DNA from: Rhodospirillaceae bacterium
GTDB taxonomy: Bacteria; Pseudomonadota; Alphaproteobacteria; UBA8366
Reading direction: 5' to 3'
NCBI GenBank assembly: GCA_002724395.1
Contig: PBOR01000025.1
Span: forward strand, 6,805-60,782
DNA: 53,978 nucleotides
In this document: positions 8,762 to 17,933 of the stretch, one piece after another
Layout: each line of letters starts with the position of its first letter
Position numbering within the stretch: the first letter of the stretch is position 1
Translations under genes and position numbers: made by a program
Notes under the pieces: model-generated
What the model was told of the DNA's origin: nothing
The model's input: only the letters and a program-made list of their open reading frames with translations
Databases searched by the model: none

Positions 8762-9011
8762 TACGGAGTGCTCCTATTACTTTAGAAGGTTGGTATACAG
8801 CATAATTCAACCGACTTAGCCAACTTATATGGGGAAGCGAAGTGCCCGAGGAGCTAGTTATTATTGCGCACTGTTTATTATCTGCGGCTACTTCATGCCT
8901 CTGGTAGCGTAATATGTTTCTATCGCCTATTTCATCAGCTGTGTGCTTGAACCGATTATTGCTTCGCGCTTTTCTAAATTGCAAATCTCATAGCCTTCCG
9001 GCCATTGGCCG
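8762..9011. other. Intergenic region upstream of the ASST-like gene
   Basis: The gap between the ASST-like start (8761) and the glnA stop (9089) is 327 bp. It must carry the ASST-like promoter on the minus strand and holds the glnA terminator at 9012-9044. I see no further coding sequence. Confidence 0.5.
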
Positions 9012-9044
9012 AATAAAAATGGCCGTGGAAGTTACTCCACGGCC
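9012..9044 (-). terminator. Rho-independent terminator of glnA
   Basis: GGCCGTGGA (9021-9029) and TCCACGGCC (9036-9044) form a perfect 9-bp stem with a 6-nt loop. Read on the minus strand the stem is followed by ATTTTTATT (9020-9012). It lies about 45 bp past the glnA stop codon. Confidence 0.85.
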
Positions 9045-9088
9045 AAATTCAAGAATGAAGGCGATTTATCTAGTATCAAACGTATAAT

Positions 9089-10498
9089 TTAGACACTGTA
9101 ATACATGTCGAACTCGACCGGATGAGGATGCTGTTCGAAACGCAGGACCTCTTCTTCGCGGAGCTCTATATAGCCGTCGATTTGATCGTCGGACATGACA
9201 TCGCCGGTTGTAAGAAAGGCGCGATCTTCGTCGAGAGAAGCAATGGCTTCCCGCAGTGAGCCACAAACTGTAGGCACGCCTTCCAGCTCTTCGGGCGGCA
9301 AATCATAGAGATCTTTGTCCATCGGATCGCCTGGATCTATTTTATTCTGAATACCGTCAAGGCCGGCCATCAACATCGCCGTAAAGGCGAGATACGGATT
9401 GGCGGATGCGTCGGGGAATCGTACTTCCACACGTTTGCCCTTTGGGTTACCGACAAACGGTATACGGCAAGAGGCCGACCGATTACGCGACGAATAGGCA
9501 AGTAATACCGGTGCTTCAAAGCCTGGGACTAATCGTTTATAGCTGTTTGTGGTTGGGTTGGTGAAGGCATTGATGGCCTTGGCGTGCTTAATAATACCAC
9601 CAATATAGTGAAGTGCTGTATCAGATAAATCTGCGTAACCGTTTCCGGCGAACAGAGTGTCGCCGTCTTTCCAGACCGACTGGTGACAGTGCATGCCCGA
9701 GCCGTTATCACCAACGACGGGTTTGGGCATAAAGGTTGCCGTTTTACCGTTCTCATGGGCCACCATATGGACTACCCACTTGTAAAGTTGGATATTATCC
9801 GCTGTGCGTAGCAGCGTGTTGAAAAGAATACCAAGTTCGTGCTGAGAAGGTGCCACTTCATGATGATGCTTTTCCATGCCGACGCCCATTTCAACCAAGG
9901 TAGAGACCATTTGGGCGCGTAGATCAGTGTTATTATCCACGGGTGGCACTGGGAAGTAGCCTCCTTTCGGCGCCGGACGATGGCCGATATTGCCTTCAAA
10001 CAACTCCGCACCCGAATTGTAAGGGCCTTCGTTTTCGTCGAGTGCGTAGAAGGTATTATTTTGCTCGGTAGAAAACCGAACATCATCAAAGCAAAAGAAC
10101 TCCGGTTCTGGTCCAAAATAGCAGGTGTCACCGATGCCAGTAGATTTGAGATAGTTCTCAGCCCGCTCGGCAGTTGCCCGTGGGCATCGACCGTAGAGCT
10201 GACCCGTAGACGGCTCAGTCACCGAGCAAAATAGAATTAACTGGGGTTGCTGAGTGAATGGGTCCATAGTAGCGGTCGAGAGATCTGGCTTCAAATTCAT
10301 ATCTGACTCATTGATGGCTTTCCAACCAGAAATTGATGAGCCGTCAAACATGATGCCGTTGGTTAATAAGTCAGCGTCAACAGTGGATACATGTTGGGCG
10401 GTGTGTTGCCACTTGCCGCGCGGATCAGTGAACCGAAAATCAACGTACTGCACGTCGTTTTCCTGTATCATTTTTAGTACATTATCTATGTCGGACAT
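9089..10498 (-). CDS. glnA: Type I glutamine synthetase
   Basis: A 469-residue GlnA that makes glutamine from glutamate, ammonia and ATP; the length is that of the dodecameric GSI-beta class. Recognisable segments are the N-terminal beta-grasp ([17 protein letters not shown]), the ATP/glutamate region with [10 protein letters not shown], and the active-site run around [10 protein letters not shown]398 in [10 protein letters not shown] is the tyrosine adenylylated by GlnE in this class, so activity should be covalently controlled. It follows glnB by 123 bp on the same strand, the classical alphaproteobacterial glnBA order. A strong terminator follows. Confidence 0.98.
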   Translation of the reverse strand: MSDIDNVLKMIQENDVQYVDFRFTDPRGKWQHTAQHVSTVDADLLTNGIMFDGSSISGWKAINESDMNLKPDLSTATMDPFTQQPQLILFCSVTEPSTGQLYGRCPRATAERAENYLKSTGIGDTCYFGPEPEFFCFDDVRFSTEQNNTFYALDENEGPYNSGAELFEGNIGHRPAPKGGYFPVPPVDNNTDLRAQMVSTLVEMGVGMEKHHHEVAPSQHELGILFNTLLRTADNIQLYKWVVHMVAHENGKTATFMPKPVVGDNGSGMHCHQSVWKDGDTLFAGNGYADLSDTALHYIGGIIKHAKAINAFTNPTTNSYKRLVPGFEAPVLLAYSSRNRSASCRIPFVGNPKGKRVEVRFPDASANPYLAFTAMLMAGLDGIQNKIDPGDPMDKDLYDLPPEELEGVPTVCGSLREAIASLDEDRAFLTTGDVMSDDQIDGYIELREEEVLRFEQHPHPVEFDMYYSV

Positions 10499-10621
10499 GG
10501 CTTTAAAGAATCCCCTCCGGTTTAAATTCAGATTTACGATGTGACCTCACGCGCTTAAACAACGCTGAGACCAGGATTAATATTATATTTTGGTAAACCG
10601 CTTCGCGTCTGTATCCTACTC

Positions 10622-10963
<342 letters not shown>

Positions 10964-11053
10964 CTACTTAGTAAGGTCGATTTTGATCGACTTTCTCTCC
11001 CATAAGGCCCGCTGCAATAATTTTAAGACGATAAGCGGATGTGTAAACGTAAT

Positions 11054-11069
11054 AGCATCTTACGTGCCA
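11054..11069 (-). promoter_or_regulatory. Sigma-54 (RpoN) promoter of glnBA
   Basis: Read on the minus strand, TGGCACGTAAGATGCT matches the -24/-12 consensus TGGCACG-N4-TTGCW except for one base (A for the first T of TTGC). The predicted start is about 80 bp upstream of the glnB ATG. Nitrogen-regulated transcription through NtrC would fit, but I did not find a clear NtrC palindrome further upstream. Confidence 0.7.
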
Positions 11070-11512
11070 ATAACTAACTTATTGAAAAATAATAAATCTC
11101 AGGATCTTTACATTAAAATTATCCAATCTAATCTGTTCAACGTGCCGATTTTTTAGGCAGTTGTCTAGGATTTAAGCGATGGAATTTGAGCTTAGGTAAT
11201 GTCTTTTTTATGTCTTAATGAGTTAAAGAGTTATCTTTCTTTACATCTCTTAGGGATAAACACCTTGAAGAGGGTTAGAAGATTTCTAAACGGTAGAGTT
11301 GGTAGTAATTGGCTTTACAGTTCAAATTCTAGTCGGTCCGTCACTCTATTGAGAAGCAGGGCGGTCTTTCTGTTCTTTCGGTTGTATCCCTCTTGTTGGC
11401 CGCACCCAATACCAGCGGAGCTTCGTTATCGGACGGTTTATAGTCAACCCAATGGGTGTGAATTATACTAATTGCATTATTTTAATCTTAATAAATAATT
11501 TAAGAAAATAAT
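11070..11512. other. Gene-free AT-rich region between glnB and the aminotransferase gene
   Basis: Together with 10961-11053 this makes a 552-bp gap. It is notably AT-rich at both ends. The open frame at 11199-11471 (+) has a composition unlike a protein and no ribosome site. Any upstream activator sites for glnBA should be here. I see no RNA gene. Confidence 0.45.
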
Positions 11513-12682
11513 TTAAATAGTTGTTATACAGTCTCTAATTCTTGACATTGCCTCTACAATTTTTTCTTTCGAGTTTGCGTAAGAGAAGCGGATGTAGCCC
11601 TCACCATTATCGCCGAACGCGGTGCCAGCAACAGTAGCAACGCTAGCTTCTTCTAGAAGTTTGTTTTGTAGAGCTTGGGCGTTCAATCCGGTGCCCTCGA
11701 TGTTTGGAAAGGTATAGAATGCACCGCCAGGGTCAACACAACGGAAGCCTTCTATCTGGTTGAGCTCTTTTACGATGACTTTGCGGCGCTCATCGAAAGC
11801 GGTAACCATATCAATGACCGCATCTTGCGGACCTTGTAAAGCGGCAATACCTGCGAACTGGGTTGGCGCGTTGACGCAGGAATGACAGTTTATAGCAAGG
11901 CGAGTCGCTAGCGGGGCTAGTTCCTTCGGCCAGACCGCGCATCCCAAACGCCAACCGGTCATAGCGTAGGTCTTTGACCAGCCGTCTAAAACGATCAATC
12001 GGTCGCGAATTTCCGGATAATTGAGTAAGGTTACATGCTCGCGGCCCTCATAGAGCATTTGGCTATAGATCTCATCAGATAAAATTGCCACGTTGGGCCA
12101 GTTAGCGAGGCCGTCTATAAGCTTTTCGAACTCTTGCTTCGGTACGGCGCCACCGCAGGGGTTTGCGGGGCTATTTAAGATGATAAGCCGGGTTTTATTG
12201 TTGATCTGGCCGAGAACTTCTTCGGCAGAGAAAGCGAATTCGTTTTCTTCGCGCAATACGATAGGTATGGGTCTAGCTCCAGAATATTCGATTACTGAAC
12301 GGTAAATCGGAAAACCTGGATCGGGGTAGAGAATTTCTGCGCCGGGTTCGCCGAACATGAGTATGCAAAAAAACATTGTAGGCTTGCCGCCCGGCTGCAC
12401 GACTACACACTCTGGATTCACTTCCGCACCATGACGCCGATGAAAGTCGGCAGCGACTGCCTCGCGTAAGGGCAGTATGCCGTTGGCCGGTGTATAGCCG
12501 TGATGGCCGTCATGTAGAGCCTTGATAGCAGCTTCGACAATGTGGTCGGGTGTTTTGAAGTCTGGTTGGCCAATGCCGAGATTGATAATTGGTTTTCCCT
12601 GGGCCTCCAAAGCCGCTGCACGGGCCAGCACCTCGAACGCAGACTCCGTTCCGAGCCGCGTTAGATTCTCGGCGAGTTTCAT
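11513..12682 (-). CDS. Class I/II pyridoxal-phosphate aminotransferase
   Basis: A 389-residue fold-type I aminotransferase of the aspartate-aminotransferase Ib group. Visible residues are GQPDFKTP near 39-45, the Y/N/P region SPANPCGG at 171-178, DEIY at 203-206, the PLP lysine K237 in GWSKTYAMTGWRLG, and the substrate-carboxylate arginine near the C-terminus (YIRFSYA). An AAAGGAA ribosome site precedes ATG 12682. It follows the cyclase gene by about 52 bp and is probably co-transcribed with it, suggesting a small amino-acid or keto-acid pathway. Exact amino donor unknown. Confidence 0.88.
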   Translation of the reverse strand: MKLAENLTRLGTESAFEVLARAAALEAQGKPIINLGIGQPDFKTPDHIVEAAIKALHDGHHGYTPANGILPLREAVAADFHRRHGAEVNPECVVVQPGGKPTMFFCILMFGEPGAEILYPDPGFPIYRSVIEYSGARPIPIVLREENEFAFSAEEVLGQINNKTRLIILNSPANPCGGAVPKQEFEKLIDGLANWPNVAILSDEIYSQMLYEGREHVTLLNYPEIRDRLIVLDGWSKTYAMTGWRLGCAVWPKELAPLATRLAINCHSCVNAPTQFAGIAALQGPQDAVIDMVTAFDERRKVIVKELNQIEGFRCVDPGGAFYTFPNIEGTGLNAQALQNKLLEEASVATVAGTAFGDNGEGYIRFSYANSKEKIVEAMSRIRDCITTI

Positions 12683-12734
12683 TTCTGTTTCCTTTCAGAA
12701 CGCCGGTTTAGTCAAATTCCCAGATGTGGCGCAT

Positions 12735-13694
12735 TTACTTTATCGCGTTTGGGTTGATCGGCGAGCCAGTTCCTTTGGTGATGTTTAAGGGCGGGGCGCA
12801 GAAGAAGAACTCATAGACCTTGTCTTGAGCGCAATCATCCGCCAGCTCCTTCACATAGAAAATTTCGCCATGGGTGACACCAAGAGCAGGTATAGAAACC
12901 CAATGGAAAGGTTGATTGGCTTCATCGGTTTCGTTCGGGCGCACTTCGATACCCCAGGTGTCAGTGCAGATGGCAGCAATTTCTTTTTCGAAAATCCAAT
13001 CGCAGCTTTCGAACGCAAGACCTGGTGCATCGCCGCCTGCGTAGCCTCCCCAATCTTTATCTTTGAGCCGCTGTTCCATCTGGCCCGTACGCACGATAAC
13101 GAAGTCTCCGCGGCGTACTTCGACTCCCTGAGTTTTTGCAGTGTCGTCCATATCTGCATTGGTAATGGCGTAGCCGTCCTCCAAGTAATCCACACCTTTA
13201 TGACGCGCGACGTCAAGAAGTACGCCGCGCCCTACCATACGGTCGCGAAACTTCTCGATGCCGCATTTATGTGCACCGAAGCTATCCACCAAGGAAGCGT
13301 CGTAGCCGTTCCACATTTTGTCTTCAAGGAACACATGTGCAAGAGCGTCCCATTGGGTCGCTGTCTGGGTTGGTAAGTTTATTGCGTCATCCGCATAGCG
13401 GAGGTTATTGGGTAATTGGTCTTGGTTGCCAGCAAGTGCATCGGTACCGGTTGCCAGCATGGTGTGGATCGGGTTCCAACGTTGACCAAATAACCCGCGC
13501 TGCGGGCCATCGCTATCGAGGGCCAAACCGAGAGCGAATACTTTGCCTTTGCGGACAAGGCTGGCCGCAGCCACGATATCTTCGGGTTCAATGAAATTAG
13601 TGGCACCGTATTCGTCGTCTGGTCCCCATTTGCCCCAACGGCTTAACTCTTTACCTTTCGCAATAACATCTTCTTTGGTGAATTTGCCACCCAT
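12735..13694 (-). CDS. Cyclase family protein (kynurenine-formamidase-like metal hydrolase)
   Basis: A 319-residue member of the PF04199 cyclase family, which includes metal-dependent kynurenine formamidases and isatin hydrolases. It starts with the family-typical LSRWGKWGPDDEYGATNFI, and has TQWDALAHVF around residues 110-120 (the HxGTHxD-like metal site in degenerate form), then RGVLLDVARHKG and GDFVIVRTGQ. AAGGAGGA precedes ATG 13694. The gene lies directly upstream of the aminotransferase gene. A formamidase-like or amide/lactone hydrolysis role is inferred from family only. Confidence 0.82.
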   Translation of the reverse strand: MGGKFTKEDVIAKGKELSRWGKWGPDDEYGATNFIEPEDIVAAASLVRKGKVFALGLALDSDGPQRGLFGQRWNPIHTMLATGTDALAGNQDQLPNNLRYADDAINLPTQTATQWDALAHVFLEDKMWNGYDASLVDSFGAHKCGIEKFRDRMVGRGVLLDVARHKGVDYLEDGYAITNADMDDTAKTQGVEVRRGDFVIVRTGQMEQRLKDKDWGGYAGGDAPGLAFESCDWIFEKEIAAICTDTWGIEVRPNETDEANQPFHWVSIPALGVTHGEIFYVKELADDCAQDKVYEFFFCAPPLNITKGTGSPINPNAIK

Positions 13695-13810
13695 CTTCTT
13701 CCTCCTTTTGTTGATGGGGATTTATTCCCCGAATTTGAAATTATACTGGCGAGGAGGATGGGGGCTGTCAACGCGCAACCTTTGACAGGGTCGCGAAGAG
13801 GATCGAAATA

Positions 13811-13978
13811 GTGATCAAATTGGTTTTTTTAACTTTAAGTTCATTGCTGATTGCGATCATATTGAGTTTTATAATGCTACCGAATTTTAAGATTCCGAAT
13901 TCGGTTAAGCCTCTGCTTAATAATGTATTTTTGGTGTTTCTGGTGAAAATTAGCCAAATGTCGAAGATTAAAAAATAA
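13811..13978 (+). CDS. Possible small membrane protein (55 residues)
   Basis: A short frame starting with GTG 13811 behind AAGAGGA (8 bp spacing). The protein starts with a run of hydrophobic residues (LVFLTLSSLLIAIILSFIML), long enough for one membrane helix, then a second hydrophobic stretch (NNVFLVFLVKI) and a basic end. No family is recognised. It lies in the 358-bp gap between the divergent cyclase and AhpD-like genes and could equally be chance AT-rich sequence. Confidence 0.3.
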   Translation: MIKLVFLTLSSLLIAIILSFIMLPNFKIPNSVKPLLNNVFLVFLVKISQMSKIKK

Positions 13979-14052
13979 TTGATAGTTATCAGTGGACGTA
14001 ACCGAACTACCCAATCAAGTGTGCGACGAAGTTGAAAAGGGGGAAGTGAACC

Positions 14053-14655
14053 ATGGATAAATACGAAGATTTTTCTGCACGTGAGTGCCTTGTGCCTTTA
14101 GTGGAGATCAACGATTTCTCACCGGCCTTCGCTAAGCTTGCAGAACGCTCTATTCAGAAATATGGTCGCGTCTCAAATAGTGCCCGAGCTATGGCTAATT
14201 CCGATGATCTCGCGGTGGCCGCACGAAGTTTTTTATCGGACATATGGACTGGTGGATCCTTAGGCTTAGAACTTGCCTATTTGGTGCGACTAATCGTCTC
14301 CAACCTCAACTCATGTGTCTATTGCTCGACACATCAAATTAAAGCGCTAGTAAAAATGGGCATAGACGAGGAGAAAATCCAAAATATTCACGACTTCCGG
14401 GCTCATCCAGCCTTTAGTGCACGCGAGCGTTTAGCGCTAGAATATGGGGCGGCATTGACCCAAGATTCGGCCAACATTTCTGATAAGATTGCAGCAGGAT
14501 TGGTGGCTGAATTCTCCCCCGAGGAGCGTGTCGAGCTTACTATTATCGCTGCTGGCATGGGCATGTTGAACCGTATTAATGACGGCCTGCGTGTGCCTAT
14601 AGAAGATGCTTCAAAAGATACCGCCGAAGCTGTAGCGGCCTCGTTTGAAGGGTGA
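14053..14655 (+). CDS. AhpD-like carboxymuconolactone decarboxylase-family protein
   Basis: A 200-residue peroxidase-related protein of the CMD/AhpD fold. The redox motif C88-V-Y-C91-S-T-H94 (preceded by conserved small helices) matches the AhpD active-site CxxCxxxH pattern; the final third, ERVELTIIAAGMGMLNRIND, is the second conserved helix pair. Family members act as thiol-disulfide relays or lactone decarboxylases; the CxxC favours a peroxide-defence role. The start ATG 14053 is preceded by GGGGGAAGTG. It appears monocistronic; tRNA-His follows 295 bp later. Confidence 0.85.
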   Translation: MDKYEDFSARECLVPLVEINDFSPAFAKLAERSIQKYGRVSNSARAMANSDDLAVAARSFLSDIWTGGSLGLELAYLVRLIVSNLNSCVYCSTHQIKALVKMGIDEEKIQNIHDFRAHPAFSARERLALEYGAALTQDSANISDKIAAGLVAEFSPEERVELTIIAAGMGMLNRINDGLRVPIEDASKDTAEAVAASFEG

Positions 14656-14950
14656 CGTCAACGCTACAAGAGGGGCTAATCTTGCTGGAATTTATAACCT
14701 TCTCTGAGATGTTTCTTCATTATGTGGTTGCCTGCATATAAGCATACATAAATGTTCCGATGAGAAATCTCATTCCGAGTTATTATTGTCAGTAGAATTT
14801 CATTGTCTTGGGTTATTGCTAAAGGAGCAGATTTTGCGGTCAGGGAGTGCTTGGAGTGGCCTTAATTATAAAGAAGGGTTGTATGAGTTCGTGATAGTAG
14901 ATTCCTTGACGGAACTGAATGACGGCTTTAAGTAAGCATTTTGCTCCTGT

Positions 14951-15028
14951 GGTGGCTGTAGCTCAGCTGGTTAGAGCATCGGATTGTGATTCCGAGGGTC
15001 GTGGGTTCAAATCCCATCAGCCACCCCA
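14951..15028 (+). tRNA. tRNA-His (anticodon GTG)
   Basis: A full cloverleaf can be drawn: acceptor GTGGCTG (14952-14958) with CAGCCAC (15018-15024), anticodon arm TCGGA-TTGTGAT-TCCGA with anticodon GTG at 14986-14988, T-arm GTGGG-TTCAAAT-CCCAT. The extra G at 14951 opposite C15025 is the G(-1) identity element of histidine tRNAs, and CCA is encoded (15026-15028). TTGACG at 14916-14921 is a possible -35 element; the -10 is weak. Confidence 0.97.
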
Positions 15029-15283
15029 CCAATAACCAGAATTTAAGTAATAAAAATGTCGGTCTTCCACCGCTTTTCCAGTAGTTTCCCTGTTTTTGTG
15101 TTACAATTATGATGCTGCAAATTCCATAGAAAATTTGTCAGATTAATTGTTCCGTTCAGCCCAAGTGGGCTTTAAACGCCGACCCAGCGGCTTAACGGTT
15201 TCGGGGCAAGAAAGGTATTCTCAAAACCGCCCGGAAGTATTGATTATAAGAACTAAACTTTAAAATTTAAAAACGTTAAACCG

Positions 15284-15790
15284 TTAACCGGAAAACGGGC
15301 CTTTCATGCGTGGCTTCGGCTTATTAACGGTCAGATGCGGGTAATGCGTCTCCATTCGTTTGATAAATTCGGCTAATTTATCCGACTGGTCCGTTTGTCC
15401 GAAGGTTTTAAGTTGGCCTCGTCTTACTGTAAGACGCTGATAGAGGGTCGGTAACCAGCGCTCAGTCCTCTTTTTGTCGCTGACGACGTTGTAGATCATT
15501 GCAAAACCGACCAGAAACGAAGCAATACCGAAGATATAGGTGTCAGATCCTCGGGTTAGGCTATCATAATAGGTGAGACCAACGGCGGTTGAGAAAGAAA
15601 TAAGTTTAAGCGGACCGCCAAAGGGCGAGACCATGAAAGGCACACAATCTCGTGCGCCGTCTTTCCAAATGTCTAGCGCAATTTCGGTAAGCCGCATGCT
15701 GAGTGTTATGAAATATCCGAAGCACATGCCTAGCAAGAAAATCACCAAGAATATCCCATCCCTATCGGTATAAGACAGCAAATCCGCCAT
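15284..15790 (-). CDS. Uncharacterised inner-membrane protein
   Basis: A 168-residue protein of no family I recognise. It has two or three membrane helices: residues about 14-35 (IFLVIFLLGMCFGYFITLSM), a probable second near LKLISFSTAVGLTYY, and a third near YIFGIASFLVGFAMIYNVV. A basic, soluble C-terminus of about 60 residues follows. I chose ATG 15790 because GGGAGAGG lies just upstream; the longer frame to 15859 has a Cys/Ala-rich start that looks non-coding. It has no close same-strand neighbour. Confidence 0.6.
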   Translation of the reverse strand: MADLLSYTDRDGIFLVIFLLGMCFGYFITLSMRLTEIALDIWKDGARDCVPFMVSPFGGPLKLISFSTAVGLTYYDSLTRGSDTYIFGIASFLVGFAMIYNVVSDKKRTERWLPTLYQRLTVRRGQLKTFGQTDQSDKLAEFIKRMETHYPHLTVNKPKPRMKGPFSG

Positions 15791-16201
15791 AATGCCTCTC
15801 CCTCGTACGCTTGTCATTTGGGCGGCAGCATCATGGGCCGGACAGAGCGGCCAAGGCAACCAGAAATCTTAGGTTTATCGGTTTCTTCTGAGAATGACTT
15901 TAAGCCTCGGAGAACCGCCATGCTTGGCTCCATGACATATCACTGAAGCGTTAACTGTAGAACTTTGCCGTCAAACATTTACGGTATGAGTGCTATAATT
16001 TTATATATGACAATCTCTGGTACTGTATTGGGAATATTTAAATTATAGATGGAGCGAAATTAGGCCCTTGCATAAGGTTATCTTGAAGGGCACAAGACCA
16101 TTTGGAAGGCATAGCAGAGCCAGAGTTTTAGCTCAGGCGCCAGCGATACGTTAGAACTGCGCAGTAGAACGGAAAACAAAGTCTTTACTTGGGAGATGAC
16201 C
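15791..16201. other. Gene-free region upstream of the dienelactone hydrolase
   Basis: A 411-bp divergent gap. It contains the ribosome sites of both flanking genes and AT-rich patches near 15995-16045 that could hold promoters. No conserved coding sequence or RNA was seen. Confidence 0.45.
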
Positions 16202-16924
16202 ATGAAACACAAAATTGAAAATCTTACCGTCAATGAAAGTCCGATGGAACTCTTTACCTATTTGCCGGACGGTGATGGTCCTCATCCGGGGCTTGTGGTA
16301 GCGATGCATATCCCGATTGGTCATACGGGAATTGAGAATGATAAGTTTACCTTGGATGTGTGTGAACGCTATGCGGCGGCAGGTTATGCGGTCGCGTGCC
16401 CATTTATATTCCATTATTGGCCGAAAGAAGAAGAAATGCAGGTCAAGCGCGATGAGTTCCGCGATGACTGGGTAACGGCTGATTGTCAGGCCGCCTTTGA
16501 TTGGCTTGCCGTCCATAATAATGTTAACGCTGATAAAATCGGCATTGTAGGACATTGTTGGGGGGGGCGTGTGGCCTGGGTCAGCGCGGTAAATAATCCA
16601 AAATATGCTGCCTGCACGATTTTCTATGGCGGCCGTATTAAAGCTGCTATGGGACCGAACACACCGCCACCGATCGAGCTTGCCGCTCAAATGCCTTGTC
16701 CGGTTTTAGGTTGCTTTGGCAACGAAGATCAAGGCCCATCGCCTGAAGATGTTGCCGATTATTCTCAAGCGCTGACCGCCGCTGGCATTGAGCATGAATT
16801 CCATGGCTATGATGGCGCCGGCCATGGTTTCCAAGATAAATATGCCGAGGACCGTTACAACGCAGAGGCTTGCGAAGATGCCTGGGTTAAAGCAACCGCC
16901 TTCTTTGATAGACACTTGAAATAG
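16202..16924 (+). CDS. Dienelactone hydrolase family protein
   Basis: A 240-residue alpha/beta hydrolase of the dienelactone hydrolase family, which opens lactone rings in chloroaromatic and related pathways. The triad fits C119 in GIVGHCWGGR, D176 in GNEDQGPS and H208 in GAGHGFQ; a Cys nucleophile is normal for this family. ATG 16202 has GGGAG at 16191-16195 with good spacing; the ATG at 16196 would overlap its own ribosome site. A terminator follows. The actual substrate need not be dienelactone, since many homologs act on other esters. Confidence 0.9.
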   Translation: MKHKIENLTVNESPMELFTYLPDGDGPHPGLVVAMHIPIGHTGIENDKFTLDVCERYAAAGYAVACPFIFHYWPKEEEMQVKRDEFRDDWVTADCQAAFDWLAVHNNVNADKIGIVGHCWGGRVAWVSAVNNPKYAACTIFYGGRIKAAMGPNTPPPIELAAQMPCPVLGCFGNEDQGPSPEDVADYSQALTAAGIEHEFHGYDGAGHGFQDKYAEDRYNAEACEDAWVKATAFFDRHLK

Positions 16925-16961
16925 GGCATTCTGCTTCTTCCGAAACTTTTAAATATTGCAC

Positions 16962-16996
16962 CCGCCCCACGCGAATTCATCGCTGGGGCGGTTTTT
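16962..16996 (+). terminator. Rho-independent terminator after the dienelactone hydrolase gene
   Basis: CCGCCCCA (16962-16969) pairs with TGGGGCGG (16984-16991); inner GCG/CGC can extend the stem past one bulge. TTTTT follows at 16992-16996. Confidence 0.85.
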
Positions 16997-17105
16997 AATG
17001 CTTACACATTAATTGAGTAAGAGTTTTCATGCGTCGAGCAAAAATCATTTATTAAAAAGCCGTAGTATATGCCAAGTCTCTGTTTACTCAAAATTAGCGG
17101 TTGTC

Positions 17106-17402
17106 CTAAGGATTATGAATCACTAACTCAGTTCGTTCGCGGTCTTCCACGACGCGCTCGGCGACATCGGCGAAAACTTTGTAATGCGGATAGGTGCGAT
17201 GTGTCGCGTGACCCTCTTTGTTGTCATAGACTTCTAGGAAGTAGACGGTATTCTGCTCGTCTTCCTTGGTCATGACGCGGAAATGTTGGCAGGCGGGCTC
17301 ATCTTCCATGGAATGTTTAGCGTCATACATAGAGGCTTCCATGAATTCGTCCATGCAGCCTTCCTTAATAGTGAATTTGATCCAAATTGCGTGTGCGGAC
17401 AT
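17106..17402 (-). CDS. Antibiotic-biosynthesis-monooxygenase (ABM) domain protein
   Basis: A 98-residue single-domain protein of the ABM/YgiN-like fold (dimeric ferredoxin-like), many of which are quinol monooxygenases or small oxygenases without cofactor. Features are the first strand AIWIKFTIKEGCMDEF, the centre HFRVMTKEDEQNTVYFLEVYD, and THRTYPHYKVFADVA with the family's HxxxHF-like pattern. It stands alone and converges on the terminator of the dienelactone hydrolase gene. Substrate unknown. Confidence 0.82.
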   Translation of the reverse strand: MSAHAIWIKFTIKEGCMDEFMEASMYDAKHSMEDEPACQHFRVMTKEDEQNTVYFLEVYDNKEGHATHRTYPHYKVFADVAERVVEDRERTELVIHNP

Positions 17403-17933
17403 TGCCGAAACTCCCGGTGGTTGATTCTACTGCTTCAAAGCTAAAGAAGAAATTAGCGAATTTATAAGCAGTCGGTAAGGGTCTTAATTTTTTACCAATG
17501 CCGGAAAGAATATTGCGAGCCCTTAAAACGCAAAGCGATGAGAAAAACTTGGCTGTTCTATAAGGTTGTAGATGCTTTCATAGGGTATTTAAGCAATTGA
17601 ACAGTTAAGAGCGGCCAAAGGCAGTGGATGCTGTTAGTTGCGTTGCCTCAAACGAAGGTTGGTCGGAGAACGAGTTTAAAATTATAGCAAGACGTGATTA
17701 CGCGAGATGGATCAGGGTACTTGGTATAGTGTCAAGCAGCTGGACATCGCCTGTCGTCCCAGCGTTGCTTTGAAAGAAGTCAGACGATCCGTCTGACTTG
17801 CAAACAACTGGCGGGAGGATGGAATTTGAAGTTCTGGCGATTGCTTTCGGGTAACGATGCCTATCTTGCTACAGTCGTGTGCGAGGATTAACCTATTTAT
17901 TAATTCTAAAATATTAAAAAGGGGAGAAATGCA
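17403..17933. other. Gene-free 531-bp region upstream of the crotonase operon
   Basis: Divergent gap between the ABM gene and the crotonase gene. No frame here shows protein-like composition; the minus frame at 17712-17966 runs into the crotonase start. It holds the palindrome at 17777-17799 and a GGGGAG ribosome site just before 17934. Confidence 0.5.
17777..17799. promoter_or_regulatory. Perfect 10-bp inverted repeat, candidate operator
   Basis: AAGTCAGACG-atc-CGTCTGACTT. The 3-bp centre is short for a stable hairpin, and there is no T-tract, so a binding site for a dimeric repressor (for instance GntR or TetR type) is more likely. It lies 135 bp before the crotonase ATG, the first gene of a six-gene co-oriented run. 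Confidence 0.5.

Noticed and set aside
11199-11471. 90-codon open frame between glnB and the aminotransferase gene
   Set aside because: No ribosome site, Ser/Leu/Arg-rich composition without domain pattern, and located in a regulatory-looking gap.
14760-14773. ATGAGA-aa-TCTCAT inverted repeat
   Set aside because: Arms of 6 bp in AT-rich DNA are expected by chance, with no gene positioned to use it.
15158-15171. AGCCCA-ag-TGGGCT hairpin as a terminator
   Set aside because: The loop would be 2 nt and there is no T-run on the relevant strand.
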